DNA of 13,988 nt from an uncultured Bacteroidales bacterium (GCA_900546395.1 URDD01000068.1:1-13988), one strand, 5' to 3'. Counted from the first letter of the stretch, positions 7,630 through 13,988 are shown. Notes: generated by a model from the sequence alone, not told the origin. Numbers and translations are program-made.

Positions 7630-10265
7630 CAATGCAGAGCATCAAGAGTAAGATGTCAGGCAAGATTCTGACATCTGCAGTAGCAATCATTTTCTTCCTG
7701 ATATTGGCTTACGCCTTTGTTCCTCAGGTCCTTGGAGGGAAAATAGTAAACCAGTCCGACTTCTCAGGATGGAGAGGCATGGCCCAAGAGACAATTAAGC
7801 ATAATGAAGTACACCCGGAAGACCCCACATACTGGACAAATTCCATGTTCGGAGGAATGCCTAATGTAACCATGTATGATGATTTCAAGGGAGACTGGAC
7901 CAAGCCAATATATGACATCCTGCTTTCTGGAGCCAGGCCAGCCAACTATCTCTTCATATCTCTGGTAGGGTCTTTTCTGCTTATGATAGCAATGGGAGTC
8001 AACTGGCTTTTAGCTATCGGCGGGGCTGTCGCTATAACTTTCTGCTCCTATAACCTGCAGATAATCCAGGTAGGGCACAATACCAAGATGCAGGCAATAG
8101 CCTTCATGCCATGGGTTCTGGCAGCTTTGATTTTCACTTATCAAAGTGTCCTCCGGGCAGACAATAAGAAAAAAATGTTTATAAATGCCAGTCTGGGAGC
8201 ATCTATGTTTGCATTGGCCCTGAGCTTCCAGATAAAGGCCAACCACCCCCAGATAACATATTATCTGGCACTCATAATTTTCATTTACGCCATTGTGGTT
8301 TTCGCGCATCTTATTCTGAAAGAAAAACATAAGCTTGGACGGTTCTTCACTGCATCGGCAATGCTACTTGTCATAGGCTGCTTCGGGATTGCTACAAATC
8401 TTAACAAACTTATACCGACATACGAGTATACGAAATATACTATGCGAGGCGGCTCGGAACTGGCACCGGAAAAAGAAAGTGACAACTCAAAAGGCCTGGA
8501 TCTGGACTACGCCACTGCCTGGTCCTACGGCATAGAAGAAACGCCTAACCTGCTGATTCCGTTCTTTAACGGAGGATCTTCATCCGGAGAAATCACTCTC
8601 AAAGACTCCAAAACACGCGAACTTCTCGAACAGGCAGGGCAGCCGAACCTTGACCAGATCATGAAAAACATGCCTCTTTACTGGGGGCCCCAGCCATTTA
8701 CTGCGGGTCCTATGTATATAGGAGCAATCTCAATATTCCTTTTCGTTCTCGGGCTTTTCCTGTATGACAGGAAAGAAAAATGGTGGCTTCTTACAGCTAC
8801 CGTCCTGGCAATACTTTTAGCCTGGGGAAGCCATTTCATGTGGTTTACCGAACTGTGGTTTGAATATGCGCCTATGTACAACAAGTTCAGGACAGTATCC
8901 ATGGCTCTGGTCATCCTCCAGATCACTGTCCCGATACTCGGCTTCCTGACCCTGGACCGCATACTTAAGGGGAAATACAGTTATAAAAAAGTATGTAACG
9001 GACTTCTTGCCGCATTTCTTGTTACCGGAGGATTCTGCATGCTGTTCTGGTTCTTCCCCGGTCTGGCAGGTACTTTTTCCGGTGCATCAGATGCAGGAAT
9101 GAACGGAATGCTTGCAGACGCACTGGCAGAAGACAGGCGTGCATTGCTGTCCAAATCCGCGTCACAAAGCTATTGGTGGATACTTTTTGCTACAGCTATT
9201 ATTTTCTGGGCTGCTTATACACATAACAAACATGCGTCCGATGAGAAAAAATGGGTCAAAATAGCCTTTATTTCAAGCGCAACTGTTACTCTGATGGTTA
9301 TGATAGACATGATGGGTGAAGGCAAGAGATATCTGAACGACGATGACTTTGTCGGCAAGCACAATTTCGCAGAACAGTTCTCGCTAAGACCTGTAGATAA
9401 AGAGATTTTAAAAGACAAAAGTCCTGACTACAGGGTTCTGGATATAAGTGTCAACACTTTCAACGATGCCCATCCGAGCTTCCACCACAGGTGCATAGGA
9501 GGGTACAGCCCTGCCAAAATGCAGAGGTACCAGGACCTTATAGAAAAGTACATTTCTCCGGAAATAAACAGTATAATAAAAACAGTAAACGGATGTACCA
9601 CAATAGATGAAGTAGGAGAACGCCTTCCTGCCACTCCGGTAATATCTGCGCTGAATGGAAAATATATTGTCATCGGGGAAGATTTTCCTCCTGTAGTAAA
9701 CCACAATGCGCTGGGAAACTGCTGGTTTATAGGCTCTGCAGTGGCGGCACATACTCCTGACGAGGAAATAGCCGCGATGAAAAACACAGATTTGAGAAGT
9801 TCTGCCATAATTGGAGACGATTTCTCCCCTGCAAGGGAAAAGATAGACTCCCTGTCAAGACTTGCAAGAACAGACATAGCCCCGGCAGACTCAATATGGA
9901 TGACTCATTACTCAGCCAATGAATTGAGATACAGATACCGCTCCCGTGGAGAGCAGGCCGCTGTATTCAGCGAGATTTATTATCCTGAAGGATGGAAAGC
10001 CTGGATAGAGCCGGCAGGAAAATACGGAGAAGTCGTTAACGGACACTACAGGCCTACTGCACAGGCACGTGAAATAGACCTGTTCCGTGCAGACTGGATT
10101 CTCCGCGGAGCTGTCCTGCCTGAGGGAGAACACGAAATAGTGATGAGATATGAGCCTGAATCCTACACAATAGGCGCAAGACTGTCCAGAATATCGTCAA
10201 TAACTCTGATTCTTATATTCCTGATTAGCCTTGGAAAGGCATTCTTCAGAAAAGAAGGTCGATAG
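7626..10265 (+). CDS. YfhO family multi-pass membrane protein (GT-C-like)
   Basis: An 879-residue protein with a Bacteroidetes YfhO layout. It has a first membrane helix at about 14-36, an extracytoplasmic loop starting NQSDFSGWRG (42-51), then roughly a dozen further hydrophobic segments (for example 108-148, 157-200, 211-256, 363-400, 424-478, 516-562). A large soluble domain (about 570-850) includes the conserved SEIYYPEGWKAWI (782-794), and a last helix sits at 856-872. YfhO proteins resemble GT-C lipid-linked-sugar transferases. The B. subtilis YfhO is linked to lipoteichoic acid glycosylation with a partner glycosyltransferase; the Bacteroidetes role is not established. D45 just after the first helix is a candidate catalytic acid (inference). 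It overlaps the GT4 gene by 4 bp and is followed by a strong terminator, so the two form a complete operon. Confidence 0.9.
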   Translation: MTMQSIKSKMSGKILTSAVAIIFFLILAYAFVPQVLGGKIVNQSDFSGWRGMAQETIKHNEVHPEDPTYWTNSMFGGMPNVTMYDDFKGDWTKPIYDILLSGARPANYLFISLVGSFLLMIAMGVNWLLAIGGAVAITFCSYNLQIIQVGHNTKMQAIAFMPWVLAALIFTYQSVLRADNKKKMFINASLGASMFALALSFQIKANHPQITYYLALIIFIYAIVVFAHLILKEKHKLGRFFTASAMLLVIGCFGIATNLNKLIPTYEYTKYTMRGGSELAPEKESDNSKGLDLDYATAWSYGIEETPNLLIPFFNGGSSSGEITLKDSKTRELLEQAGQPNLDQIMKNMPLYWGPQPFTAGPMYIGAISIFLFVLGLFLYDRKEKWWLLTATVLAILLAWGSHFMWFTELWFEYAPMYNKFRTVSMALVILQITVPILGFLTLDRILKGKYSYKKVCNGLLAAFLVTGGFCMLFWFFPGLAGTFSGASDAGMNGMLADALAEDRRALLSKSASQSYWWILFATAIIFWAAYTHNKHASDEKKWVKIAFISSATVTLMVMIDMMGEGKRYLNDDDFVGKHNFAEQFSLRPVDKEILKDKSPDYRVLDISVNTFNDAHPSFHHRCIGGYSPAKMQRYQDLIEKYISPEINSIIKTVNGCTTIDEVGERLPATPVISALNGKYIVIGEDFPPVVNHNALGNCWFIGSAVAAHTPDEEIAAMKNTDLRSSAIIGDDFSPAREKIDSLSRLARTDIAPADSIWMTHYSANELRYRYRSRGEQAAVFSEIYYPEGWKAWIEPAGKYGEVVNGHYRPTAQAREIDLFRADWILRGAVLPEGEHEIVMRYEPESYTIGARLSRISSITLILIFLISLGKAFFRKEGR

Positions 10266-10293
10266 GAAAACAGACTATTCCCATATTAATTCT

Positions 10294-10330
10294 TATAACT
10301 ACGAAATTATTTCGTAGTTATATTTTTTTT
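10294..10330 (+). terminator. Intrinsic terminator of the GT4-YfhO operon
   Basis: Perfect 13-bp arms (10294-10306 and 10310-10322) with a 3-nt loop TTA are followed directly by eight T residues (10323-10330). It lies 28 nt past the yfhO-type stop codon. The T-run abuts the next operon's -7 box, so the hairpin occupies the DNA where that promoter's -33 element would sit. Confidence 0.92.
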
Positions 10331-10332
10331 AT

Positions 10333-10340
10333 TACATTTG
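10333..10340 (+). promoter_or_regulatory. -7 promoter box of the BlaI-M56 operon
   Basis: TACATTTG matches the Bacteroidetes -7 consensus TAnnTTTG. At 19-nt spacing the -33 position holds TTTC (10310-10313), an imperfect match inside the terminator's right arm. Transcription should start near 10347, leaving a leader of about 34 nt before the regulator ATG at 10381. Confidence 0.65.
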
Positions 10341-10364
10341 TACAGAACATATACACCACGGTGT
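10333..10364. promoter_or_regulatory. Candidate BlaI-type operator: two dyads 21 bp apart
   Basis: Dyad 1, TACA-TT-TGTA (10333-10342), has the half-sites and two-base spacing of the BlaI/MecI operator core and overlaps the -7 box. Dyad 2, ACACC-AC-GGTGT (10353-10364), is preceded by T so that it also contains a TACA. The dyad centres are 21 bp apart, two helical turns. Their position directly upstream of a BlaI-family gene suggests autorepression. Confidence 0.5.
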
Positions 10365-10380
10365 TTAAATACCCTGCATC

Positions 10381-10743
10381 ATGAAACCGAAGCTGACTGT
10401 AAAAGAAGAGGCAATAATGTGTATTTTCTGGGAAAAGGGAGAACTCTGTATCAGAGACCTTTTCGACAGTATGCCAGAGCCGAAGCCTGGATATACTACA
10501 GTTGCAAAACAAGTATGCTTTCTGGAAGAAAAGGGATTCCTTAAGCGTCGTCCCCTTGCAAATCTGTTCCTTTACAAGGCCGCTGTAACCGAGAAGGAAT
10601 ACAGGGGCTCTACTATCAGCGAAGTAGTAAGGAAATACTACAGCAGCTCATATTCCAGCCTTGTGCTGCAGTTCGTAGAAGAAAAGAAAATGGATCTCGA
10701 GGAACTTAAAGAAATCATCGACATCATCGAAAACAGAAAATAG
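10381..10743 (+). CDS. BlaI/MecI/CopY family transcriptional repressor
   Basis: A 120-residue protein of normal family length. It begins with LTVKEEAIMCIFWEKGE, the family's first helix. A winged helix follows, with recognition segment YTTVAKQVCFLEEKGFL (38-54) and a wing around LFLYKAA (62-68). The C-terminal half (about 75-118) is helical and should form the dimer interface. In the staphylococcal system the membrane protease triggers cleavage in this second half. Here the region around SLVLQFVEE (93-101) corresponds by position; that is inference. The gene is 2 bp ahead of an M56 protease gene, the classical repressor/sensor arrangement, and dyads fitting a BlaI operator overlap its promoter. 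Targets beyond its own operon are unknown; no beta-lactamase gene is in the window. Confidence 0.95.
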   Translation: MKPKLTVKEEAIMCIFWEKGELCIRDLFDSMPEPKPGYTTVAKQVCFLEEKGFLKRRPLANLFLYKAAVTEKEYRGSTISEVVRKYYSSSYSSLVLQFVEEKKMDLEELKEIIDIIENRK

Positions 10744-10745
10744 CC

Positions 10746-12437
10746 ATGTCTCCCTTTGTACTTTTCGAAGTGAAAGCGGCATTGATCATAGCAGCTTTCC
10801 ATTTAGGCTACAGACTGCTTCTCAGCCGGGAAAAATTATTGGGTTTCAACAGGGCAGTCCTGCTGGCGACATTGTGCGCATCATTCCTCCTCCCTCTTTG
10901 CAGGATTACATTCCACAAGACCGTACCGCTTCCTGCAGAAGGACAGGCCGCCGGACTTACGGAAATGTATGCGGAGATTCTTGAAAGCGGCGGAGCAATT
11001 TCAACCGGCGCCCAGACTTCTGCCACTGTCTTTCCATGGGAAGACCTGCTGACTGCCATCTACTTTACAGGAACCGCTGCAATGCTGCTTAAAATCATAC
11101 TCGATACTGCAGGCATAATCCGTACAATAAAATCAGGCAGGAGAATACCTCAAAATGACGGGACCGAAATAATAGTTCTGGACAATGGAATTTCACCGTT
11201 CAGCTGGATGAAATGGATTTTCATTTCAGAGGATGACTACTCTTCCGGCAATTCCCACATACTGATGCACGAAAGGGCCCACATAAGGCTCGGACACGCC
11301 AAAGATATGCTGCTTTACAACATTCTTTTAGCTTTCCAGTGGTTCAATCCGGCAATGTGGTTGCTCGGCAGGGATCTCAGGAGCCTGTGCGAATACGAGG
11401 CCGACAATGTGGTGCTGAAAAATGGGACAGACATAAAGGAATATCAATATTCACTGATAAGAAAAGCTGCCGGTGCGAGCGGCAACTCCATCACCAACAG
11501 CTTTAATCACAGTATCCTTAAAAACCGTATTACCATGATGTCAAAATCAAAATCACCGATGTACAGAGGGCTTAGAGTCCTTTACATCATTCCATTGACT
11601 GCAGCTGTCCTTACAGCCAATGCAGAAACGAAGATTGACTACAAAATTAGTGAAAATCCTGCAATGAGCGGCGCCATTACAGAAGAAAAGGATGAAAATG
11701 TATTGGTAGAAATAAAGAAAGAAAACGGCGCATTTGCCATCTTTGTCAACGGCAATGTCAGTACGGAAAACATCAGCACAGCCCTGACTAATGTAATAGA
11801 CTCTGACGGAAGCATTAATGTCACTATCCAGGCAGAAGATGACACTCCTATGGGTATCATCGCTGACATAAAGTCTGTACTTAGACTTTTCCCTGTCAAA
11901 ATCAGATATACAGGAGAGTCACAGGAATCTTACACTCCAGGACAAGTAAAACTGCCTGAAGCGCTTATCTCTGAAGTTAGCTTGAACCCGGATACCGGCA
12001 TTAGTCCTGACAAAAGCATTTCAAAGCGGAATATCGTAGTGTTTTTTGCCAACAAAAACGGGAAATACTTCATTCACACAGAACCACGCGAACTGGATGC
12101 CGAGACCAGGAACTACCTTAAAAAGGTGATTTCAAACGAGGAAAACAGCACAGATAATCCGGAAACCGTAATGACCGAAATCAGAAGGCCTGACGGAAGT
12201 ACATTCAGCTATCCTGTAAGCAAGGCAAGCATTGTCTTCAGATGCGACAGAAAGACCCCTTACAAATACTTCAGAGAGTCAAATGAATTTCTGAAATCAG
12301 TCTATGCGGAACTGCGCAATGAGTGCTCCGAAAAAGTTTTCGGAAAGTCACTATCAAATCTTTCTGAAGCTGAATACAGAACTATAGTAACGGCAATCCC
12401 AATGCTCATAATGGAAGCCGACATGATGGATAGATAA
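10746..12437 (+). CDS. BlaR1-type M56 membrane metalloprotease with two C-terminal ExbD/TolR-like domains
   Basis: A 563-residue membrane sensor-protease. Hydrophobic segments at about 6-25, 34-52, 102-121, 187-206 and 277-294 surround a cytoplasmic zinc site: HERAH (H175, E176, H179) and CEYEAD (E216, D220). NHSILKNRITMM (254-265) is the usual M56 tail of the protease domain. After the last helix comes an extracytoplasmic region (about 296-563) with no penicillin-binding or TonB motif. It contains two ExbD-like units: 318-389, with IFVNGNVS (332-339) and EDDTP (364-368); and 428-563, with DRKTPY (501-506), NEFL (513-516), AELR (521-524) and FGK (532-534), the last resembling the C-terminal tail of Bacteroidetes ExbD. 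The last helix lacks the Asp that ExbD uses for proton coupling, so a sensory role is likelier than energy transduction. It probably controls the adjacent BlaI-family repressor by proteolysis. Protease call firm; ExbD-like call by eye. Confidence 0.9.
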   Translation: MSPFVLFEVKAALIIAAFHLGYRLLLSREKLLGFNRAVLLATLCASFLLPLCRITFHKTVPLPAEGQAAGLTEMYAEILESGGAISTGAQTSATVFPWEDLLTAIYFTGTAAMLLKIILDTAGIIRTIKSGRRIPQNDGTEIIVLDNGISPFSWMKWIFISEDDYSSGNSHILMHERAHIRLGHAKDMLLYNILLAFQWFNPAMWLLGRDLRSLCEYEADNVVLKNGTDIKEYQYSLIRKAAGASGNSITNSFNHSILKNRITMMSKSKSPMYRGLRVLYIIPLTAAVLTANAETKIDYKISENPAMSGAITEEKDENVLVEIKKENGAFAIFVNGNVSTENISTALTNVIDSDGSINVTIQAEDDTPMGIIADIKSVLRLFPVKIRYTGESQESYTPGQVKLPEALISEVSLNPDTGISPDKSISKRNIVVFFANKNGKYFIHTEPRELDAETRNYLKKVISNEENSTDNPETVMTEIRRPDGSTFSYPVSKASIVFRCDRKTPYKYFRESNEFLKSVYAELRNECSEKVFGKSLSNLSEAEYRTIVTAIPMLIMEADMMDR

Positions 12438-12460
12438 CCGTCCTGACGGAATACTATCTA
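12431..12460. terminator. Possible weak bidirectional terminator between convergent genes
   Basis: In the 20-bp gap between the M56 stop and the convergent gene's stop, CCGTC-CT-GACGG (12438-12449) forms a short GC-rich hairpin. It is flanked by TAGAT (12431-12435) and ATCTA (12456-12460), which could extend the stem around an asymmetric internal loop. Only a loose T-rich stretch follows, so termination efficiency is doubtful. Confidence 0.35.
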
Positions 12461-13024
12461 CTTTATTTTCGATTTCAGCCGGGATACCCTGTTATAAATG
12501 ACACTCTTGTCCTTTTGGAGAAGAACGGACATCATAGTAGGAGTAAATCCGGCCTGAATGTAACAGAATAACCTTATTTCGTTCTCATTCAACTCGGGGT
12601 GTGATTTTCGCAGATTTGCGACAACATTACCATGAGTCTTGTCTAGCCATTGCTCGAGCTGCTTCAGGGCTTTCGGATCTGTCCTTAGTTCGCCGATTAT
12701 CTCTCCGACTTCCTGAATTATTTTCTTCTGGAATCTGTCCGTATCCTCATAGACATAATACTGCTCGCAAAGCCTTTTCAGAATCCGGAAGTCAGCGGTT
12801 TCTGCCTGTTCGTGCTTGTATTCCACCTCTTCCGGAAACTTGTCATTCCTGGCACAGAAGTCCCGGAAATCACTGATAAAATCAACAACTTCTTCTGCCG
12901 AAATTTCTCTGTAAAGTCCTTTACGGATATTCCCGAACAGTTTTACGTTAAACAGACGAAATCTGAAAACCCTGATGTCCTTAAATTCATTTTTAAGGCT
13001 TTCCGCTATAGTCCTGATGTCCAT
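12458..13024 (-). CDS. Small protein with C-terminal LuxR/GerE-like helix-turn-helix, putative transcriptional regulator
   Basis: A 188-residue soluble protein. Residues about 143-188 (starting PELNENEIRLFCYIQAGF, ending RVSRLKSKIK) match the pattern of the C-terminal helix-turn-helix found at the end of large TPR-containing Bacteroidetes regulators: an acidic LNENEIR helix, an aromatic/cysteine stretch, a helix with a serine/leucine core, and a basic recognition helix ending RLKSKI. The N-terminal 140 residues are charged and probably alpha-helical (about 75-140 may be coiled coil) and I do not recognise them. TPR repeats, receiver domain and transmembrane helix are all absent, so it may be a cut-down output module working with a partner. 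It has its own promoter box and runs tail-to-tail with the M56 gene. Function as a DNA-binding protein is inferred. Confidence 0.65.
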   Translation of the reverse strand: MDIRTIAESLKNEFKDIRVFRFRLFNVKLFGNIRKGLYREISAEEVVDFISDFRDFCARNDKFPEEVEYKHEQAETADFRILKRLCEQYYVYEDTDRFQKKIIQEVGEIIGELRTDPKALKQLEQWLDKTHGNVVANLRKSHPELNENEIRLFCYIQAGFTPTMMSVLLQKDKSVIYNRVSRLKSKIK

Positions 13025-13044
13025 GATTATTGGTTTTTATTGGA

Positions 13045-13072
13045 CAAAATTAATGCGACCGCAAACCTGCAA
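13045..13072 (-). promoter_or_regulatory. Promoter of the small HTH gene
   Basis: On the minus strand TAATTTTG (13045-13052) matches the -7 consensus TAnnTTTG. A TTG (13070-13072) lies 17 nt upstream, slightly closer than the usual 19. The predicted start near 13038 gives a very short leader of about 14 nt before the ATG at 13024. Confidence 0.6.
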
Positions 13073-13102
13073 GCACCGCAGAGGTAAAATGGCAGAATAA
13101 CG

Positions 13103-13681
13103 CTAAAAGACAAAACTGAGATTTAGGGCTGTGGCGGTTACTGTAGAACGTATTCCGTATTTTCCGTCAAAAGCGAAGTCAGCTTCTATAGCTATTCTGA
13201 ACTTCCATATCTGTACACCGATACGCGGGCCTACCACTCCGAAATATGAAGTGCTTTTCCCGGAGAGTGACCTCTTCTCAAAAAGGCTTCCTGCTCCCAA
13301 ACCCACTCCGATATAAGGGTTCGCAAGGCGTCCAGGGCATATATTATAGTCAGCAAGCGCCTTCAGCCCTATCTGATTGTATTTTATCGTCTGAATAGGA
13401 ACCTCCGGACCTATATACCCAGTCTGACCGTTACTGAATCTATAACTGAACTGACCGCCGACATCGAAATGGTCTGCAAAAGCATATCTGTATTCAAAAT
13501 AAGCATTTGGTCCGGAACTTCTCATCGGTCCTCCGACTGCTCCTAATACGCCGTAAGCACTGACGCCAACACCTATTTCATAGTTGTGCGACCCCTTTAC
13601 CTGAGCCTTGGAAGAAAAGTCTGACAATAGGAATAACAAAATTGCAGGAAGAATCCATAGGTTTTTTAAAAGTGATTTCAT
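13103..13681 (-). CDS. Small outer-membrane beta-barrel protein
   Basis: A 192-residue protein with an N-terminal signal peptide (basic MKSLLKN, hydrophobic core 8-19, likely cleavage after SSKA at 26). The mature part of about 165 residues is made of alternating hydrophobic/polar strands rich in glycine and aromatics, for example YEIGVGVSAYGVLG, AYFEYRYAF, GGQFSYRF, IGLKALADYN, PYIGVGLGAG, FGVVGPRIGV, FRIAIEADFAF and TALNLSFVF. It ends in phenylalanine, the usual signal for insertion by the BAM machinery. This suits an eight-stranded barrel of the OmpA/OmpX/OmpW-like porin family common in Bacteroidetes. Ligand or enzymatic role cannot be read. It is 78 bp upstream of the HTH gene on the same strand, but that gene has its own promoter box. 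No canonical -7 box is visible upstream; repeat half-sites lie there instead. Confidence 0.82.
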   Translation of the reverse strand: MKSLLKNLWILPAILLFLLSDFSSKAQVKGSHNYEIGVGVSAYGVLGAVGGPMRSSGPNAYFEYRYAFADHFDVGGQFSYRFSNGQTGYIGPEVPIQTIKYNQIGLKALADYNICPGRLANPYIGVGLGAGSLFEKRSLSGKSTSYFGVVGPRIGVQIWKFRIAIEADFAFDGKYGIRSTVTATALNLSFVF

Positions 13682-13711
13682 GTTTCATAGTTTAAATATC
13701 CGTCCATTAGA

Positions 13712-13744
13712 TGCAATTACAAGTAATAAGTTGCAATTAATTGC
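13712..13744. repeat. TGCAATTA repeat cluster upstream of the barrel gene
   Basis: TGCAATTA occurs at 13712-13719 and again at 13732-13739, offset by 20 bp. The second copy is part of a perfect 12-bp palindrome GCAATTAATTGC (13733-13744), which adds an inverted third half-site. The cluster lies 31-63 bp above the barrel gene's ATG, where a regulator would be expected to bind. Elsewhere in 13682-13869 I see no gene; a 9-bp inverted repeat TTTACAATT/AATTGTAAA occurs at 13779-13787 and 13831-13839. Confidence 0.5.
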
Positions 13745-13869
13745 TTAAACTGCCTCGGGAAATGCAAATCGACCTACTTTTACAATTGGATTGGAATCCC
13801 CTCATAAGTTTTTAACAGGAATAAGGCCCTAATTGTAAACATTAGTTTGCAGATGATCAGCAGAGAAAC

Positions 13870-13908
13870 AAAAAAAGGGGCAGACTATCGAAATTAGTCA
13901 TACCCCTT
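13870..13908 (-). terminator. Intrinsic terminator downstream of tRNA-Ala
   Basis: On the minus strand the stem AAGGGG/CCCCTT, a small internal loop, a second stem GACTA/TAGTC and a 7-nt loop are followed by a T-run that continues from the arm (A-tract 13870-13876 on the plus strand). It begins 9 nt after the tRNA-Ala discriminator base, so the tRNA transcript ends here and no rRNA gene follows. Confidence 0.88.
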
Positions 13909-13916
13909 AAAAATTG

Positions 13917-13988
13917 TGGAGATAGTCGGAGTCGAACCGACGACCCCCTGCTTGCAAAGCAGGTGCTCTAGCCAACTGAGCTATACCC
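13917..13988 (-). tRNA. tRNA-Ala (anticodon UGC), cut at the 5' end
   Basis: On the minus strand the anticodon stem CCTGC/GCAGG closes the loop TTTGCAA, giving anticodon TGC. The D arm GCTC/GAGC and T arm GTCGG-TTCGACT-CCGAC are complete. The 3' acceptor strand TATCTCC pairs with the visible 5' bases GGGTA so that positions 3 and 70 form G-U, the alanine identity pair. The first two 5' bases should lie just beyond the window. The discriminator is A and is followed by CAA, so the CCA end is not encoded. Confidence 0.95.

Noticed and set aside
9428..9877. A 149-codon open frame on the minus strand inside the YfhO gene, and others like it at 7062-7625 and 9408-9752.
   Set aside because: They are frame shadows of well-supported genes, with low-complexity, cysteine- or serine-rich translations and no regulatory signals.
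10338..10544. A 68-codon plus-strand frame starting in the promoter of the BlaI-type gene.
   Set aside because: It overlaps the clearly conserved repressor in another frame and begins inside the predicted promoter and operator region.
10746..12437. A beta-lactam sensor (true BlaR1/MecR1).
   Set aside because: The C terminus has no SxxK/KTG-type penicillin-binding motifs and is too short and different; only the protease part is BlaR1-like.
13870..13988. tRNA-Ala(UGC) as part of an rRNA operon, where this tRNA often sits between 16S and 23S genes.
   Set aside because: A strong terminator follows within about 10 nt and no 23S sequence lies downstream, so this copy is not in an rRNA spacer.
1..13988. 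Flanking tRNAs as integration sites of a mobile island.
   Set aside because: I found no integrase, transposase, attachment-site duplication of a tRNA end, or phage genes; mutS and the other genes look like ordinary chromosome.

Overview
The window reads as chromosomal DNA of a Bacteroidetes/Bacteroidales-type bacterium. Three things point there. Several intergenic regions carry the phylum's own promoter element (-7 box TAnnTTTG), once with a correctly spaced -33 TTTG upstream of a tRNA gene. The gene content is typical of the phylum: a GH97 glycosidase, a Bacteroidetes-type YfhO protein, a BlaI/M56 pair, ExbD-like sequence of the Bacteroidetes type and a small outer-membrane barrel. Start codons generally lack a clear Shine-Dalgarno sequence. 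I cannot name a genus. Nothing looks like a phage, transposon, integron or CRISPR array.

Layout. A tRNA-Gly(GCC) at the left edge and a tRNA-Ala(UGC) at the right edge, both on the minus strand and both slightly cut by the window, bracket the protein genes. On the minus strand from about 6.2 kb down to 0.2 kb lie mutS, a secreted GH97 glycosidase of the apparently retaining (alpha-galactosidase-like) type, and a cytoplasmic protein of the L-fucose-isomerase-like superfamily. Gaps of 49 and 99 bp without a recognisable promoter make co-transcription possible. A 39-bp palindrome separates mutS from a divergent plus-strand pair, a GT4 glycosyltransferase and a YfhO-family membrane protein, which overlap by four bases and end at a strong intrinsic terminator.

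Directly after that terminator comes a two-gene BlaI/BlaR1-type regulatory operon. Its promoter is overlapped by a dyad of the BlaI/MecI operator form (TACA-N2-TGTA). The second gene is the most interesting in the window: an M56 (BlaR1-type) membrane metalloprotease whose extracytoplasmic part is not a penicillin-binding domain or a TonB domain but, by my reading, two tandem ExbD/TolR-like domains. Convergent to it is a small protein with a LuxR/GerE-like C-terminal helix-turn-helix and no sensor repeats, followed by a small outer-membrane beta-barrel gene with clustered repeat half-sites upstream.

How the genes may work together. The BlaI/M56 pair should act as a signal-cleaved repressor system, here plausibly sensing a cell-envelope cue through the ExbD-like domains. 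The GT4/YfhO pair looks like an envelope glycosylation unit. GH97 plus the isomerase-like protein could be successive steps in sugar use. These joint roles are inference from domains and order; the domain assignments come from reading the sequence, without database searches.
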